Source: Erwinia amylovora
GTDB lineage: Bacteria; Pseudomonadota; Gammaproteobacteria; Enterobacterales; Enterobacteriaceae
Reading direction: 5' to 3'
Length of the DNA: 64,000 bases
Assembly (NCBI RefSeq): GCF_017161565.1
Contig: NZ_CP066796.1
Location: forward strand, 2,046,001-2,110,000
The notes under the pieces were generated by a model. It saw only the letters and a list, made by a program, of their open reading frames with translations. It was not told the DNA's origin and made no database searches. Numbering within the stretch: the first letter of the stretch is position 1; each line of letters opens with the position of its first letter. Below, piece after piece: positions 1 to 9,315 of this stretch. The translations under genes were made by a program, and so were the position numbers.

Positions 1-1878
1 ACACTGCAGGAATTCCTGACTATTTGCCGTCAGGATCGCAGTGCATACGCCAATGCGGCGGAACGACTATTAATGGCCATCGGTGAACCCGTGATGGTCG
101 ACACCGCTCTTGAGCCTCGCCTATCACGGCTATTCTCCAACCGCGTTGTCGCGCGTTACCCGGCGTTCGAAGAGTTTTATGGTATGGAAGAAGCGATTGA
201 GCAGATCGTCTCCTATCTGAAGCACGCTGCGCAAGGTTTGGAAGAAAAGAAACAGATCCTCTATCTGCTTGGGCCAGTGGGCGGGGGTAAATCCTCTCTG
301 GCTGAACGGCTAAAATCGCTGATGCAGCGCGTACCGATTTATGTGCTCACCGCAGACGGCGAACGCAGCCCGGTCAACGACCACCCGCTGTGCCTGTTCA
401 ATCCACAAGAAGATGCCAACATTCTTGACAAAGAATATGGCGTACCGCGCCGCTATCTGGGCACTATCATGTCGCCCTGGGCCGCCAAGCGTATGCACGA
501 TTTCGGCGGTGACATCACCCGTTTCAAAGTCGTGAAAGTCTGGCCGTCGATACTGGAGCAGGTGGCTATCGCTAAAACCGAGCCGGGCGATGAAAACAAC
601 CAGGATATTTCAGCGCTGGTAGGAAAAGTTGATATCCGCAAGCTTGAAAATCATGCGCAGAACGATCCTGACGCTTATGGTTATTCCGGCGCTCTTTGCC
701 GGGCGAACCAGGGGATTATGGAGTTTGTAGAGATGTTTAAAGCGCCAATCAAGGTGCTTCATCCCTTGCTTACCGCTACTCAGGAAGGGAACTACAACGG
801 CACGGAGGGCATTTCCGCCCTGCCTTTTAACGGCATTATTCTGGCGCACTCGAATGAATCAGAGTGGGTTACCTTCCGTAATAACAAAAACAATGAAGCC
901 TTCCTCGATCGCGTTTACATCGTTAAGGTGCCTTACTGCCTGCGCGTTTCAGAGGAGATGAAAATCTACGAAAAGTTGTTGGTTAACAGCGAATTGGCTC
1001 ATGCACCCTGTGCACCGGGAACGCTGGAAACGCTGGCGCGCTTCTCCATCCTGTCACGTTTGAAAGAGCCAGAGAACTCCAGCACCTATTCAAAAATGCG
1101 CGTCTACGACGGTGAAAGCCTCAAGGATACCGATCCTAAGTCGAAATCCTATCAGGAATATCGTGATTATGCCGGCGTCGATGAGGGGATGAATGGGCTG
1201 TCTACGCGCTTTGCCTTCAAAATCCTTTCGCGCGTCTTTAATTTCGACCATGCTGAAGTGGCAGCGAACCCGGTCCATCTGTTCTATGTGCTTGAACAGC
1301 AGATAGATCGCGAGCAATTCCCACAGGAACTGGCCGAAAAATATCTTGAATTTCTTAAGGGTTACCTGATCCCGAAATATGCCGAATTTATTGGTAAAGA
1401 GATTCAAACCGCCTACCTCGAATCCTATTCAGAATATGGTCAGAACATATTCGACCGTTATGTTTCCTATGCTGACTTCTGGATTCAGGATCAGGAATAT
1501 CGCGACCCGGATACCGGCCAACTGTTCGACCGCGAAGCGCTGAATGCGGAGCTTGAGAAGATTGAAAAACCGGCCGGCATCAGTAATCCAAAAGACTTCC
1601 GTAACGAAATCGTCAATTTTGTGTTGCGCGCCCGCGCTCATAATAGTGGCCGGAATCCTAACTGGACCAGCTACGAGAAGCTGCGCACGGTGATTGAGAA
1701 AAAAATGTTTTCCAATACTGAAGAGCTACTGCCCGTCATTTCGTTCAACGCGAAAACGTCCACCGACGAGCAGAAAAAACACGACGATTTTGTCGATCGC
1801 ATGATGGAGAAAGGCTACACCCGTAAACAGGTTCGCCTGCTGTGCGAATGGTATTTACGCGTAAGAAAATCGTCCTGA
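1..1878 (+). CDS. yeaG: PrkA-family serine protein kinase YeaG (5' partial)
   Basis: The reading frame is open from base 1, so the gene begins before the window; the first ATG at 73 is internal. By comparison with the 644-residue E. coli protein about 19 N-terminal residues are missing. A Walker A loop (GPVGGGKSS) lies near residue 78 of the visible part, followed by the AAA-like PrkA domain and the C-terminal kinase domain. In E. coli this cytoplasmic kinase acts in nitrogen starvation and stationary-phase stress, usually sigma-S dependent. yeaH follows 72 bp downstream on the same strand, the conserved yeaGH pair. Confidence 0.97.
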   Translation, partial: TLQEFLTICRQDRSAYANAAERLLMAIGEPVMVDTALEPRLSRLFSNRVVARYPAFEEFYGMEEAIEQIVSYLKHAAQGLEEKKQILYLLGPVGGGKSSLAERLKSLMQRVPIYVLTADGERSPVNDHPLCLFNPQEDANILDKEYGVPRRYLGTIMSPWAAKRMHDFGGDITRFKVVKVWPSILEQVAIAKTEPGDENNQDISALVGKVDIRKLENHAQNDPDAYGYSGALCRANQGIMEFVEMFKAPIKVLHPLLTATQEGNYNGTEGISALPFNGIILAHSNESEWVTFRNNKNNEAFLDRVYIVKVPYCLRVSEEMKIYEKLLVNSELAHAPCAPGTLETLARFSILSRLKEPENSSTYSKMRVYDGESLKDTDPKSKSYQEYRDYAGVDEGMNGLSTRFAFKILSRVFNFDHAEVAANPVHLFYVLEQQIDREQFPQELAEKYLEFLKGYLIPKYAEFIGKEIQTAYLESYSEYGQNIFDRYVSYADFWIQDQEYRDPDTGQLFDREALNAELEKIEKPAGISNPKDFRNEIVNFVLRARAHNSGRNPNWTSYEKLRTVIEKKMFSNTEELLPVISFNAKTSTDEQKKHDDFVDRMMEKGYTRKQVRLLCEWYLRVRKSS

Positions 1879-1950
1879 TCCGGCAGTCGCATCCGTTCGG
1901 GCAAGGGCCGTGCGCCCTTTCCCGGTTGGCAACCATGTTTAGGGGGAGCT

Positions 1951-3231
1951 ATGGCCTATTTTATCGATCGGCGTCTTAACGGTAAAAATAAAAGCGCGGT
2001 CAATCGCCAGCGTTTTTTGCGCCGCTACAAAGCGCAAATAAAACAGTCGATCTCCGGGGCCATTAATAAGCGTTCGGTCACCGACGTCGACAGCGGCGAA
2101 TCCGTCTCGATTCCAATAGAGGATATTAACGAACCGAGTTTCCATCAGGGACGCGGTGGAGAGCGCTATCGCGTTCATCCCGGCAATGACCATTTTGTGC
2201 AAAACGACCGCGTTGAGCGTCCTCAGGGCGGTGGCGGAGGAAGCGGCAGCGGTCAGGGCAATGCCGGCAAAGACGGTGAGGGGCAAGACGAATTCGTTTT
2301 CAATATCTCTAAAGACGAATATCTTGACCTGTTATTCGAGGACCTGGCGCTACCGAATTTGAAGAAGAATCAGCAACGACAGCTTACCGAATATAAGACC
2401 CACCGCGCCGGTTACACCGCGAATGGCGTGCCGGCAAATATCAGCGTGGTACGTTCATTGCAGAATTCTCTGGCGCGGCGCACGGCCATGACCGCGGGCA
2501 AACGGCGTCTGTTGGCGGAATTGGAGGATGCTCTGCTGCGGGTGGAACAAAGCGAACCCGCTCAGCTGCTGGAGGAACAACGGTTACGTAAGGAAATTGA
2601 AGAGCTACGTGCTCGTATTAAGCGCGTGCCTTTTATTGATACTTTTGATTTGCGCTATAAGAATTTTGAAAAGCGTGCTGAACCTTCCAGTCAGGCAGTG
2701 ATGTTCTGCCTGATGGATGTCTCCGGGTCGATGGATCAGGCCACCAAAGATATGGCTAAGCGTTTCTATATCCTGCTCTATCTGTTTTTAAGCAGAACCT
2801 ATAAAAACGTCGATGTGGTTTACATTCGCCATCATACTCAGGCGAAAGAAGTGGATGAACAGGAGTTCTTCTATTCTCAGGAAACCGGGGGAACTATCGT
2901 TTCCAGTGCGCTTAAATTAATGGATGAAGTAGTCAAGGAACGCTATGACCCGGCACAATGGAATATCTATGCGGCGCAAGCCTCAGATGGTGATAACTGG
3001 GCTGATGACTCCCCTTTGTGCCATGAAATATTGGCCAGGCAGATTTTGCCGGTGGTACGATACTACAGTTATATTGAGATCACCCGGCGCGCTCATCAAA
3101 CTTTGTGGCGTGAATATGAACATCTGCAAAGCACCTTTGATAATTTTGCCATTGAACACATACGGGAGCAGGAGGATATCTATCCGGTGTTCCGTGAACT
3201 GTTTAAAAAACAGACAGAAGAAAATTACTGA
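1951..3231 (+). CDS. yeaH: UPF0229 protein YeaH
   Basis: 426 residues, about the E. coli length (427). Residues ~85-100 are glycine/serine rich. The C-terminal half holds a von Willebrand A-like fold with a MIDAS-type DVSGSMD motif near residue 253, suggesting divalent metal binding. The start has a good ribosome site (AGGGGGAGC) just upstream. The gene is always paired with the yeaG kinase and is thought to be co-expressed with it. The molecular role is unknown; substrate or partner of YeaG is only an inference. Confidence 0.96.
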   Translation: MAYFIDRRLNGKNKSAVNRQRFLRRYKAQIKQSISGAINKRSVTDVDSGESVSIPIEDINEPSFHQGRGGERYRVHPGNDHFVQNDRVERPQGGGGGSGSGQGNAGKDGEGQDEFVFNISKDEYLDLLFEDLALPNLKKNQQRQLTEYKTHRAGYTANGVPANISVVRSLQNSLARRTAMTAGKRRLLAELEDALLRVEQSEPAQLLEEQRLRKEIEELRARIKRVPFIDTFDLRYKNFEKRAEPSSQAVMFCLMDVSGSMDQATKDMAKRFYILLYLFLSRTYKNVDVVYIRHHTQAKEVDEQEFFYSQETGGTIVSSALKLMDEVVKERYDPAQWNIYAAQASDGDNWADDSPLCHEILARQILPVVRYYSYIEITRRAHQTLWREYEHLQSTFDNFAIEHIREQEDIYPVFRELFKKQTEENY

Positions 3232-3237
3232 GTCAAT

Positions 3238-3267
3238 CCCCCTCAGCCGAGATTACATCGGTTGGGG
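3238..3267 (+). terminator. possible stem-loop after yeaH
   Basis: Seven bases after the yeaH stop, CAGCCGA (3244-3250) can pair with TCGGTTG (3258-3264), one G-U pair, loop GATTACA, and C and G runs extend the stem with a bulge. No T-run follows, so intrinsic termination is doubtful. Confidence 0.3.
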
Positions 3268-3591
3268 TGCTGCTCCCTGTTGCCGCCTTGTGGCTTTTAC
3301 CTCAATCTGCAGGAAGTTGCCTCCCGCCTTTGAGAGTCTGCGCTGAAAAAGCTCCTTATCAGCCTGCTCTTTTAATTATTCAACTTGTTAGTGGCACTTT
3401 TATCCGTTCGGTCACGGCATAAACTCCACTAATTTCCTGAGCAAAAGAGCTTGACTGTTGAGTTTCCGAAAATTTTTGCAAAAATCAATCCTGATAAGTG
3501 GTTTCTGGTAGAGAAATTATCACTCAGTTATATAATTCACTGCTATTTTAATAAGTTATTTATGTTTCGTTTATAACCAGTGGATTAAAGC

Positions 3592-3840
3592 ATGTATGAA
3601 ATTTCCGGATCCTCTCTCCCCCTCCAACTTCAAACGCTGGGCGCACCCAACAACAGCGAAAAGTCTCGCGTAGTAAACGCAAAGTATTCAGCTACATTAG
3701 GAGGAAAATTGCTCAAAGTAGAAAACAACAACGGGAGTAGCTTTGTCATGGCTATGCCCCGTGGCGATTCCCTTTATATTGAAGGGCTGGCAATACGTAA
3801 GTGGCCGGACTTGATCCTCCCTGATCCCGCAAATGGCTGA
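3592..3840 (+). CDS. hypothetical 82-residue protein
   Basis: I do not recognise this protein. It is soluble, with no membrane segment. The first 30 residues are rich in Ser, Leu and Asn, and a GGKLLKVENNNGSSF stretch sits in the middle. No good ribosome site precedes the ATG at 3592. An AGGAGG at 3699-3704 lies only 4 nt before an in-frame TTG (3709), which may be chance. The DNA upstream (3360-3590) is markedly AT-rich against its neighbours, and the ORF sits in a gap between yeaH and cvrA that is specific to this lineage. It may be a small accessory gene or a decayed fragment. Confidence 0.3.
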   Translation: MYEISGSSLPLQLQTLGAPNNSEKSRVVNAKYSATLGGKLLKVENNNGSSFVMAMPRGDSLYIEGLAIRKWPDLILPDPANG

Positions 3841-4274
3841 ATGAATATTTAACAATATGACCTAATCCTGAACAGGTTACTCTGAATAAATAAGGTGTTG
3901 CCATATGATGGCCTTACAGCGGTGCCACCTTATCTTGTTCAATGCACAATGCGGCCGCATCACAGCTGGCAACGCTGGCCTGCTTCGCTTCAACCCCCTT
4001 AAGCGACAAAAATACAGATGTCGCATCCCCTGTTATCGCTCAGGCCATCGGTTGTCTGAATGCACCCTGCCCGTTTGCCATAAATAAGGTCATAAGTCAC
4101 GATTAACCGGGCGCACCGCGTTTATAAAATTGTCCCATATCCGCTCATGCTGGCAATCGATAGCCTGATTGCCTTTTGTTAGCGCTGTGAACAACATTTA
4201 TTCCTCTGAATTTTACGCTATTATATCGTCACTTTATTTTTGGCGCTTTAAGTCTCGTGATTCGCTTACAGTTT
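3841..4274. other. gap between the 82-residue ORF and cvrA
   Basis: No convincing gene. A 60-codon ORF at 3905-4087 has an AAGGTG 5-10 nt upstream but an arbitrary-looking composition. Apart from the cvrA promoter that follows, I see no repeat or RNA signal. Confidence 0.5.
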
Positions 4275-4304
4275 TTGACAATCAGCCTCGTCATACAACA
4301 CAAT
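4275..4304 (+). promoter_or_regulatory. predicted sigma-70 promoter of cvrA
   Basis: TTGACA (4275-4280), an 18-bp spacer, then CACAAT (4299-4304, 4 of 6). Transcription would begin near 4311, leaving a leader of about 32 nt. This promoter lies inside the longest possible ORF, which supports the TTG start at 4343. Confidence 0.5.
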
Positions 4305-4342
4305 ATAAAAATAGTTTAAATTCTAAACAGGAGAAATACACA

Positions 4343-6064
4343 TTGGAAGCCAGCGCGATTTACAGTCTCTTCATCATTGGTTCAGTGCTGGTTGCCGCAA
4401 GCATTCTGCTAAGCTCTTTTTCCTCCAGGCTGGGGATCCCCATTCTGGTTATTTTCCTTGCGCTTGGCATGCTGGCTGGCGTAGACGGTATCGGTGGCAT
4501 TGCCTTTGATAACTACCCCGCCGCATACCTGATAAGCAACCTGGCCCTTGCGGTGATCTTGCTCGATGGAGGAATGCGCACCCAGGCCAGTTCTTTTCAG
4601 GTCGCTTTAGGTCCGGCACTTTCACTGGCAACGGTTGGCGTTCTTATCACCGCCGGGTTGACCGGATTGGCCGCCGCGTGGCTGTTCGAATTGAATTTGC
4701 TTAACGGTTTTCTGGTGGGTGCGATTATTGGCTCCACCGATGCGGCAGCCGTATTTTCACTGTTGGGTGGCAAAGGGCTGAATGAACGCGTCAGCGCCAC
4801 GCTGGAAATCGAATCTGGCAGCAATGACCCGATGGCCGTTTTTCTCACCATCACGCTGATAGAGATGATCCAGCAGGGGCAAACGGGGCTTAGCTGGATG
4901 TTTGTCGTGCATCTGGTACAGCAGTTCGGCCTGGGTATTGTACTCGGTCTGGGCGGCGGCTGGGCGCTGCTGCAGGTGATCAACCGCGTGTCGCTGGCCA
5001 GCGGCCTTTACCCACTGCTGGCAGTCAGTGGCGGCATTCTGGTTTTTTCGCTGACCACCGTGCTGGAAGGCAGCGGTATCCTTGCCGTTTATCTGTGTGG
5101 TTTTGTGCTAGGAAACCGCCCAATCCGTAACCGCCACGGCATTCTGCAGACTTTTGACGGCATGGCATGGCTAAGCCAGATCGGGATGTTCCTGGTGCTG
5201 GGCCTGCTGGTTAACCCCGCTGACCTCTGGCGTATTGCTCTACCGGCTACCCTGCTTTCGCTCTGTCTGATTCTGGTGGCTCGCCCGCTCTCGGTAATTA
5301 TCGGGCTGTTACCTTTCCGTGGATTCAATATTCGCGAGCGTATGTTCATCAGCTGGGTAGGACTGCGCGGTGCGTTACCCATCATTCTCGCGGTGTTTCC
5401 GATGATGGCGGGCTTGCCCCACGCGGCGTTGTTCTTCAATATCGCCTTCTTTGTGGTGCTGGTTTCACTGATGGTTCAGGGCACTTCGCTCGGATGGGCC
5501 GCACGTAAAGCACGGGTGGTGGTGCCGCCGCTGGCGTCGCCTATTTCCCGCGTCGGGCTGGATATCCATCCTGAAAACCCCTGGGAACAGTTTGTCTACC
5601 AGCTTAGCGCCGATAAATGGTGCATCGGTGCAGCACTGCGCGATCTGCGTATGCCGCGCGAAACGCGTATCGCCGCGCTGTTCCGCGATAACCTGTTGCT
5701 TCATCCATCCGGCAGCACCCGTCTGAAAGTCAATGATGTGTTATGCGTTATTGGCCGTGAGCGCGATCTGCCCGCCCTGGGCAAACTGTTCAGCCAGTCG
5801 CCGCCGGTGTCGTTAGATCAGCGTTTCTTTGGTGACTTTATCTTGCAGGCTGATGCCCTGCTACAGGATGTCTCACAAATTTACGGCATTGAACTGGATG
5901 AAGAAACGGATGCCCAACAAACGCTGGGCCAACTGGTTTCCGGGATCATCGGCGGCGCACCGGTGGTAGGCGATCAGGTAGAGTGGAAAAATATGTTGTG
6001 GACGGTCGCAGAGAAAGAAGCTAATGAAATCGTCAAGATAGGCGTAAAGGTACAGGAGGAGTAA
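4343..6064 (+). CDS. cvrA: K+/H+ antiporter CvrA (NhaP2 type)
   Basis: Inner-membrane CPA1-family cation/proton antiporter: about twelve membrane segments in residues 1-400, then a cytoplasmic TrkA-C-like regulatory region. The frame is open from ATG 4169, but E. coli similarity begins at ttggaagccagc, and AGGAG (4329-4333) sits 9 nt before the TTG at 4343. That start gives 573 residues, against 578 in E. coli. Conserved [16 protein letters not shown] and [13 protein letters not shown] motifs form the transport core. It exports K+ in exchange for H+, and in E. coli matters at low osmolarity. In E. coli it adjoins dadX; here two extra genes lie between. Confidence 0.93.
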   Translation: MEASAIYSLFIIGSVLVAASILLSSFSSRLGIPILVIFLALGMLAGVDGIGGIAFDNYPAAYLISNLALAVILLDGGMRTQASSFQVALGPALSLATVGVLITAGLTGLAAAWLFELNLLNGFLVGAIIGSTDAAAVFSLLGGKGLNERVSATLEIESGSNDPMAVFLTITLIEMIQQGQTGLSWMFVVHLVQQFGLGIVLGLGGGWALLQVINRVSLASGLYPLLAVSGGILVFSLTTVLEGSGILAVYLCGFVLGNRPIRNRHGILQTFDGMAWLSQIGMFLVLGLLVNPADLWRIALPATLLSLCLILVARPLSVIIGLLPFRGFNIRERMFISWVGLRGALPIILAVFPMMAGLPHAALFFNIAFFVVLVSLMVQGTSLGWAARKARVVVPPLASPISRVGLDIHPENPWEQFVYQLSADKWCIGAALRDLRMPRETRIAALFRDNLLLHPSGSTRLKVNDVLCVIGRERDLPALGKLFSQSPPVSLDQRFFGDFILQADALLQDVSQIYGIELDEETDAQQTLGQLVSGIIGGAPVVGDQVEWKNMLWTVAEKEANEIVKIGVKVQEE

Positions 6065-6125
6065 TTTCCCGGCCTGCATGCAGGGCCGATCGCTTGTCAG
6101 TACAGCGTGCTATCAGCCCGATTCG

Positions 6126-6158
6126 AAAACCGCCTCTGTTTAACACTGGCGGTTTTTT
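6126..6158 (+). terminator. rho-independent terminator of cvrA
   Basis: Perfect 9-bp stem AAAACCGCC (6126-6134) / GGCGGTTTT (6148-6156) with a 13-nt loop, running into a T6 tract, 60 nt after the stop. Confidence 0.85.
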
Positions 6159-6313
6159 CATTATCTTCTGGCTCATCTTGTTGTCAAATAAGCTTTATTT
6201 CGCTGCTATTACTTTGTCACTGACTTTATTTTTTCTGATGCGATTTTTCTAAGTTTAATCTTTGACCACCTTTTAGGATTTTCCCGTATTAACGAAAACC
6301 GATAACTGCTGCA

Positions 6314-6327
6314 TACTGATATTCCTA
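6314..6327 (+). promoter_or_regulatory. candidate RcsAB box upstream of the WbaP-like gene
   Basis: TACTGATATTCCTA matches the rcsA-type RcsAB box TAAGAATATTCCTA at 11 of 14 positions. It lies about 175 bp before the gene. RcsAB activates ams, cps and wca exopolysaccharide genes in Erwinia, Pantoea and E. coli, so a site here makes functional sense, but it is a prediction. Confidence 0.5.
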
Positions 6328-6381
6328 TCATGTAGCTGTCTAATGCTGTGCACGACGATGCGGCACAGTTACCGTTGTTAT

Positions 6382-6399
6382 TGTAACGAGCAGGTTACA
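6382..6399. promoter_or_regulatory. inverted repeat TGTAAC-N6-GTTACA
   Basis: Perfect 6-bp arms with a 6-nt spacer, about 100 bp upstream of the WbaP-like gene; a further GTTAC lies at 6368. The symmetry suggests an operator for a dimeric regulator, which I cannot name. Confidence 0.4.
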
Positions 6400-6408
6400 T
6401 AAAATTAT

Positions 6409-6418
6409 GTTGATCAAC
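6409..6418. promoter_or_regulatory. 10-bp perfect palindrome GTTGATCAAC
   Basis: Ten bases beyond the preceding inverted repeat and about 80 bp before the gene. It may be a second operator or chance. Confidence 0.25.
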
Positions 6419-6499
6419 CTGGGGTTTACTATGTCGACTGCTGGATCCGTACATTATCTTTTGCAGGTCATTGATCCCCCTTAAAAGAGAACATGAATT

Positions 6500-7969
6500 A
6501 TGGCAAGTACTCTGGTAATTAAAAACAATCGGCGTACGTTAAGCGGCTCGCGAAAAAATGTTATTGCCAAGATCACTCTAAGCTTATCTGATTTATTCTC
6601 AATAAATTTAGCTTTGTTTTTATCAACGGCTACCGTAAAAGCTGTTTGGGGTAATCTGGATATGTTTATTCCAGCCCAGCAAATAGAAATTCGTTTCACT
6701 GCCCAGACTGTGATGTCTGTATTGTGCACCGCCTGGTTCTGGATGCGGCTGCGTCATTATACCTATCGCAAACCCTTCTGGTTTGAATTAAAAGAGATCA
6801 TTAAAACGCTGGTCATTTTCTCATTGCTGGATCTGGCTCTTATTGCATTTTCAAAATGGGATTTTTCACGTACGCTGTGGAGCTTTACGTGGATATATGC
6901 CCTTATTTTAGTACCGCTGCTTCGTTCCTCTGTTAAAAATACCATTCTGAAAACCGGACATTGGCAGAAGCACACTATTATTATTGGCAGTGGCAGAAAT
7001 GCCCACGAAGCTTTTGCCGCACTGCAGAGTGAAGAGCTTCTCGGCTATGACGTTAAGGCGTTTGTCGCACCGGGCGGCGACAGCACAACTGAGGCCAGCT
7101 TCAAGGGTATTCCGGTCATCGATCAGCAGGATATTATATGGGATACCATCGATCTCGATAATACGCAATTCATCGTGGCGATGGAGAACGATCAGCGCGC
7201 ACTGCGTGATCACTGGCTGAAGCTACTGTCAGGCAAAAAATGCCGCTCCGTTTCCGTGGTTCCCACTCTGCGCGGCGTGCCGCTTTACGGTACTGACATG
7301 TCGTTCGTTTTCAGCCACGAGGTGATGTTATTGCGAGTCAGTAATAATCTGGCGAAGCGCTCTTCGCGATTCCTGAAACGTACCTTTGATGTGGTCGTAG
7401 CTTCTCTGCTGCTGCTTTTCCTTAGCCCCGTGTTCGCGGTGTTCAGTTGGCTGGTGAGCCGTGATGGCGGCAGCCCGATCTACGGTCATGAGCGCATTGG
7501 CCAGAATGGTGAGAAATTCAAGTGCCTGAAGTTCCGTTCCATGGTGGTGAACTCGACTGACGTGCTGGAAAAGCTGCTGGCCACCAGTGAGGCTGCTCGC
7601 CGTGAATGGCAGAGAGATTTCAAACTGAAAAACGATCCTCGCGTTACGCAAATTGGCGCGTTAATGCGCAAAACCAGCCTTGATGAACTGCCCCAGTTAT
7701 GGAACGTGATCCGTGGGGACATGAGCCTGGTGGGACCACGACCAGTGGTTGAAGCAGAACTGGAGCGTTATGCCGGTGATGTCGATTATTATCTGATGGC
7801 GAAACCGGGCATGACCGGTTTATGGCAGGTTAGCGGGCGCAACGATATAGATTACGATACCAGAGTCTATTTTGATTCCTGGTATGTAAAAAACTGGGCG
7901 CTGTGGACTGATATTGCCATTCTGTTCAAAACCGCCGGCGTTGTACTGCGCCGGGACGGAGCTTATTAA
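6500..7969 (+). CDS. undecaprenyl-phosphate galactose/sugar phosphotransferase, WbaP/AmsG family
   Basis: 489 residues, an inner-membrane initiating enzyme that moves a sugar-1-phosphate (galactose in AmsG/WbaP) from UDP-sugar to undecaprenyl phosphate, the first step of exopolysaccharide repeat-unit assembly. Four membrane segments lie in residues 25-145, then a nucleotide-binding-like central domain, a fifth hydrophobic segment (~295-320) and the catalytic C-terminal domain with KFRSM, DELPQLWNV, GPRP and PGMTGLWQVSGR. Start ATG 6500 has AGAGA 9 nt upstream. No glycosyltransferase, polymerase or flippase gene lies nearby, so it is an orphan. Stewartan-producing Pantoea are reported to carry extra unlinked EPS transferases; this may be a counterpart. 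Confidence 0.9.
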   Translation: MASTLVIKNNRRTLSGSRKNVIAKITLSLSDLFSINLALFLSTATVKAVWGNLDMFIPAQQIEIRFTAQTVMSVLCTAWFWMRLRHYTYRKPFWFELKEIIKTLVIFSLLDLALIAFSKWDFSRTLWSFTWIYALILVPLLRSSVKNTILKTGHWQKHTIIIGSGRNAHEAFAALQSEELLGYDVKAFVAPGGDSTTEASFKGIPVIDQQDIIWDTIDLDNTQFIVAMENDQRALRDHWLKLLSGKKCRSVSVVPTLRGVPLYGTDMSFVFSHEVMLLRVSNNLAKRSSRFLKRTFDVVVASLLLLFLSPVFAVFSWLVSRDGGSPIYGHERIGQNGEKFKCLKFRSMVVNSTDVLEKLLATSEAARREWQRDFKLKNDPRVTQIGALMRKTSLDELPQLWNVIRGDMSLVGPRPVVEAELERYAGDVDYYLMAKPGMTGLWQVSGRNDIDYDTRVYFDSWYVKNWALWTDIAILFKTAGVVLRRDGAY

Positions 7970-7989
7970 GCTGACCGACTCATCGCTTG

Positions 7990-8024
7990 TGACAGTCATG
8001 CCACGTGACCGGGCGTGGCTGTCA
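7990..8024 (+). terminator. inverted repeat after the WbaP-like gene
   Basis: GCCACG (8000-8005) / CGTGGC (8014-8019), flanked by TGACA / TGTCA. The stem is sound but lacks a proper T-run, so it is a weak terminator candidate. Confidence 0.35.
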
Positions 8025-8119
8025 TCTTCTGATCGGCACTTTTCTAAATTCAGGCTTTTCTTTTACATCGCTTAACTCTAACCTGTCCGGCTTGCGTTAA
8101 TCTGGACACTCACCCTGCC

Positions 8120-9310
8120 ATGCAAAAATTTACTCTGCTTCTGCTCAGTCTGGTTCTGCTTGCCCCGTTGGGTATTGATCTCTACTTGCCCACGCTGCCC
8201 GACATCGCCAGCGGTCTTAACACGCCCTTAACCGCCATCCAGACCACCGTTCCACTCTTTTTGCTGGTAATGGGCCTGGGACAAATTGTTGCCGGCCCAC
8301 TGGTGGATAATTTCGGCCGCAAACCTGTCGCCCTGACCGGCCTGCTGCTTTACATTATCGGCAGCGTTCTGGCTGCAACAGCCAGCGGCTGGCCTCAATT
8401 TCTGTGCGCCCGTATCATTCAGGGCTGCGCCGTGTGTTGTACCGCCGTGGTCGCTTTCAGTGGCGTGCGCGATCGTCTTGACGGTGACGATGCGGCACGC
8501 GCCTACGGTTTCCTCAACGGCGCTTTGAATATTGTTCCTGCGCTGGCGCCAATGCTGGGTGGCTTTCTGGCCGAAGCATTCGGTTGGCGGGCAAATTTCT
8601 GGTTCCTGGCTGCCTTTGCGGTGTTTATAGCCCTTCTCATCGCCCTCTTTCTGCCGGAAACCCGTCCAATTGATACCCGGAAAGTAAAAGGATTGCCCCT
8701 GGTGCAATACGGGATAATTCTGCGCCAGCCACGCTTTTTCACCTTTGCCTTTGCTAACGCGGGCGCACTCGGCATGGTGCTCACCTATGTGTCGCTGGCA
8801 CCGCAAGTGCTGATGACGGAGGGCCAGCTTAGCGCCCTGCAGTTCTCTATGGCTTTTGGCGCAAATGGTTTTTGGATCATGCTGGTCAGCGTGTTGGTGA
8901 ACAGGCTGATCCGCCGGGCAGGTCGCCCTTTTTGCCTGGCTGCAGGCGCGCTGGCAATGGTTGCCGGGGCCATCATGTTAATGGCAGGAGTCTTGTTGCT
9001 GCCTGAAAGCTGGCAGACCAACTGGCTGCTTTATATGTTACCGGTTGCCGTTGCCGTTGCCGGACTGGCATTTATCGTCGGCCCGGCCACCAGCTATGCC
9101 CTCGAACCTTTTCAGCAGCAGGCCGGTGTTGCTTCCGCGCTGGCGGGCTGTATTCAAATGGCGGGAGGAGCGTCCATAGGCCTGCTGGCGATGGTCATCC
9201 CGGTAGCGGAAAAAACGGCGCTGTGCTTGATGATGCTGGCCGGGGCGCTGCTGGCGATGATTTCCTGGCGGATGAGTAAATCAGTGCGCGGAACGCTGAC
9301 CGCGCTCTGA
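8120..9310 (+). CDS. Bcr/CflA-family MFS drug efflux transporter
   Basis: 396 residues with twelve predicted membrane segments, an inner-membrane proton-driven exporter of the DHA1 Bcr/CflA subfamily. The first segment carries the family signature GIDLYLPTLPDI, and loop 2-3 has the MFS motif DNFGRKP (~residues 66-72). The ARIIQGCAVCC segment lines up with the family's RxxQG motif. The substrate cannot be read from sequence; relatives export chloramphenicol, bicyclomycin or dipeptides. It is an insertion relative to E. coli and converges on dadX with a 5-bp gap. No specific regulator lies nearby. Confidence 0.9.
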   Translation: MQKFTLLLLSLVLLAPLGIDLYLPTLPDIASGLNTPLTAIQTTVPLFLLVMGLGQIVAGPLVDNFGRKPVALTGLLLYIIGSVLAATASGWPQFLCARIIQGCAVCCTAVVAFSGVRDRLDGDDAARAYGFLNGALNIVPALAPMLGGFLAEAFGWRANFWFLAAFAVFIALLIALFLPETRPIDTRKVKGLPLVQYGIILRQPRFFTFAFANAGALGMVLTYVSLAPQVLMTEGQLSALQFSMAFGANGFWIMLVSVLVNRLIRRAGRPFCLAAGALAMVAGAIMLMAGVLLLPESWQTNWLLYMLPVAVAVAGLAFIVGPATSYALEPFQQQAGVASALAGCIQMAGGASIGLLAMVIPVAEKTALCLMMLAGALLAMISWRMSKSVRGTLTAL

Positions 9311-9315
9311 GCGCT

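Noticed and set aside
3400..3591. Hrp box before the 82-residue ORF, as for a type III effector
   Set aside because: No GGAACC-N15/16-CCAC pattern.
3905..4087. 60-codon ORF before cvrA
   Set aside because: Arbitrary composition, no recognisable domain.
4169..4342. 58-codon N-terminal extension of CvrA
   Set aside because: No homology, contains the predicted promoter, and a ribosome site plus TTG at 4343 fits the family length.
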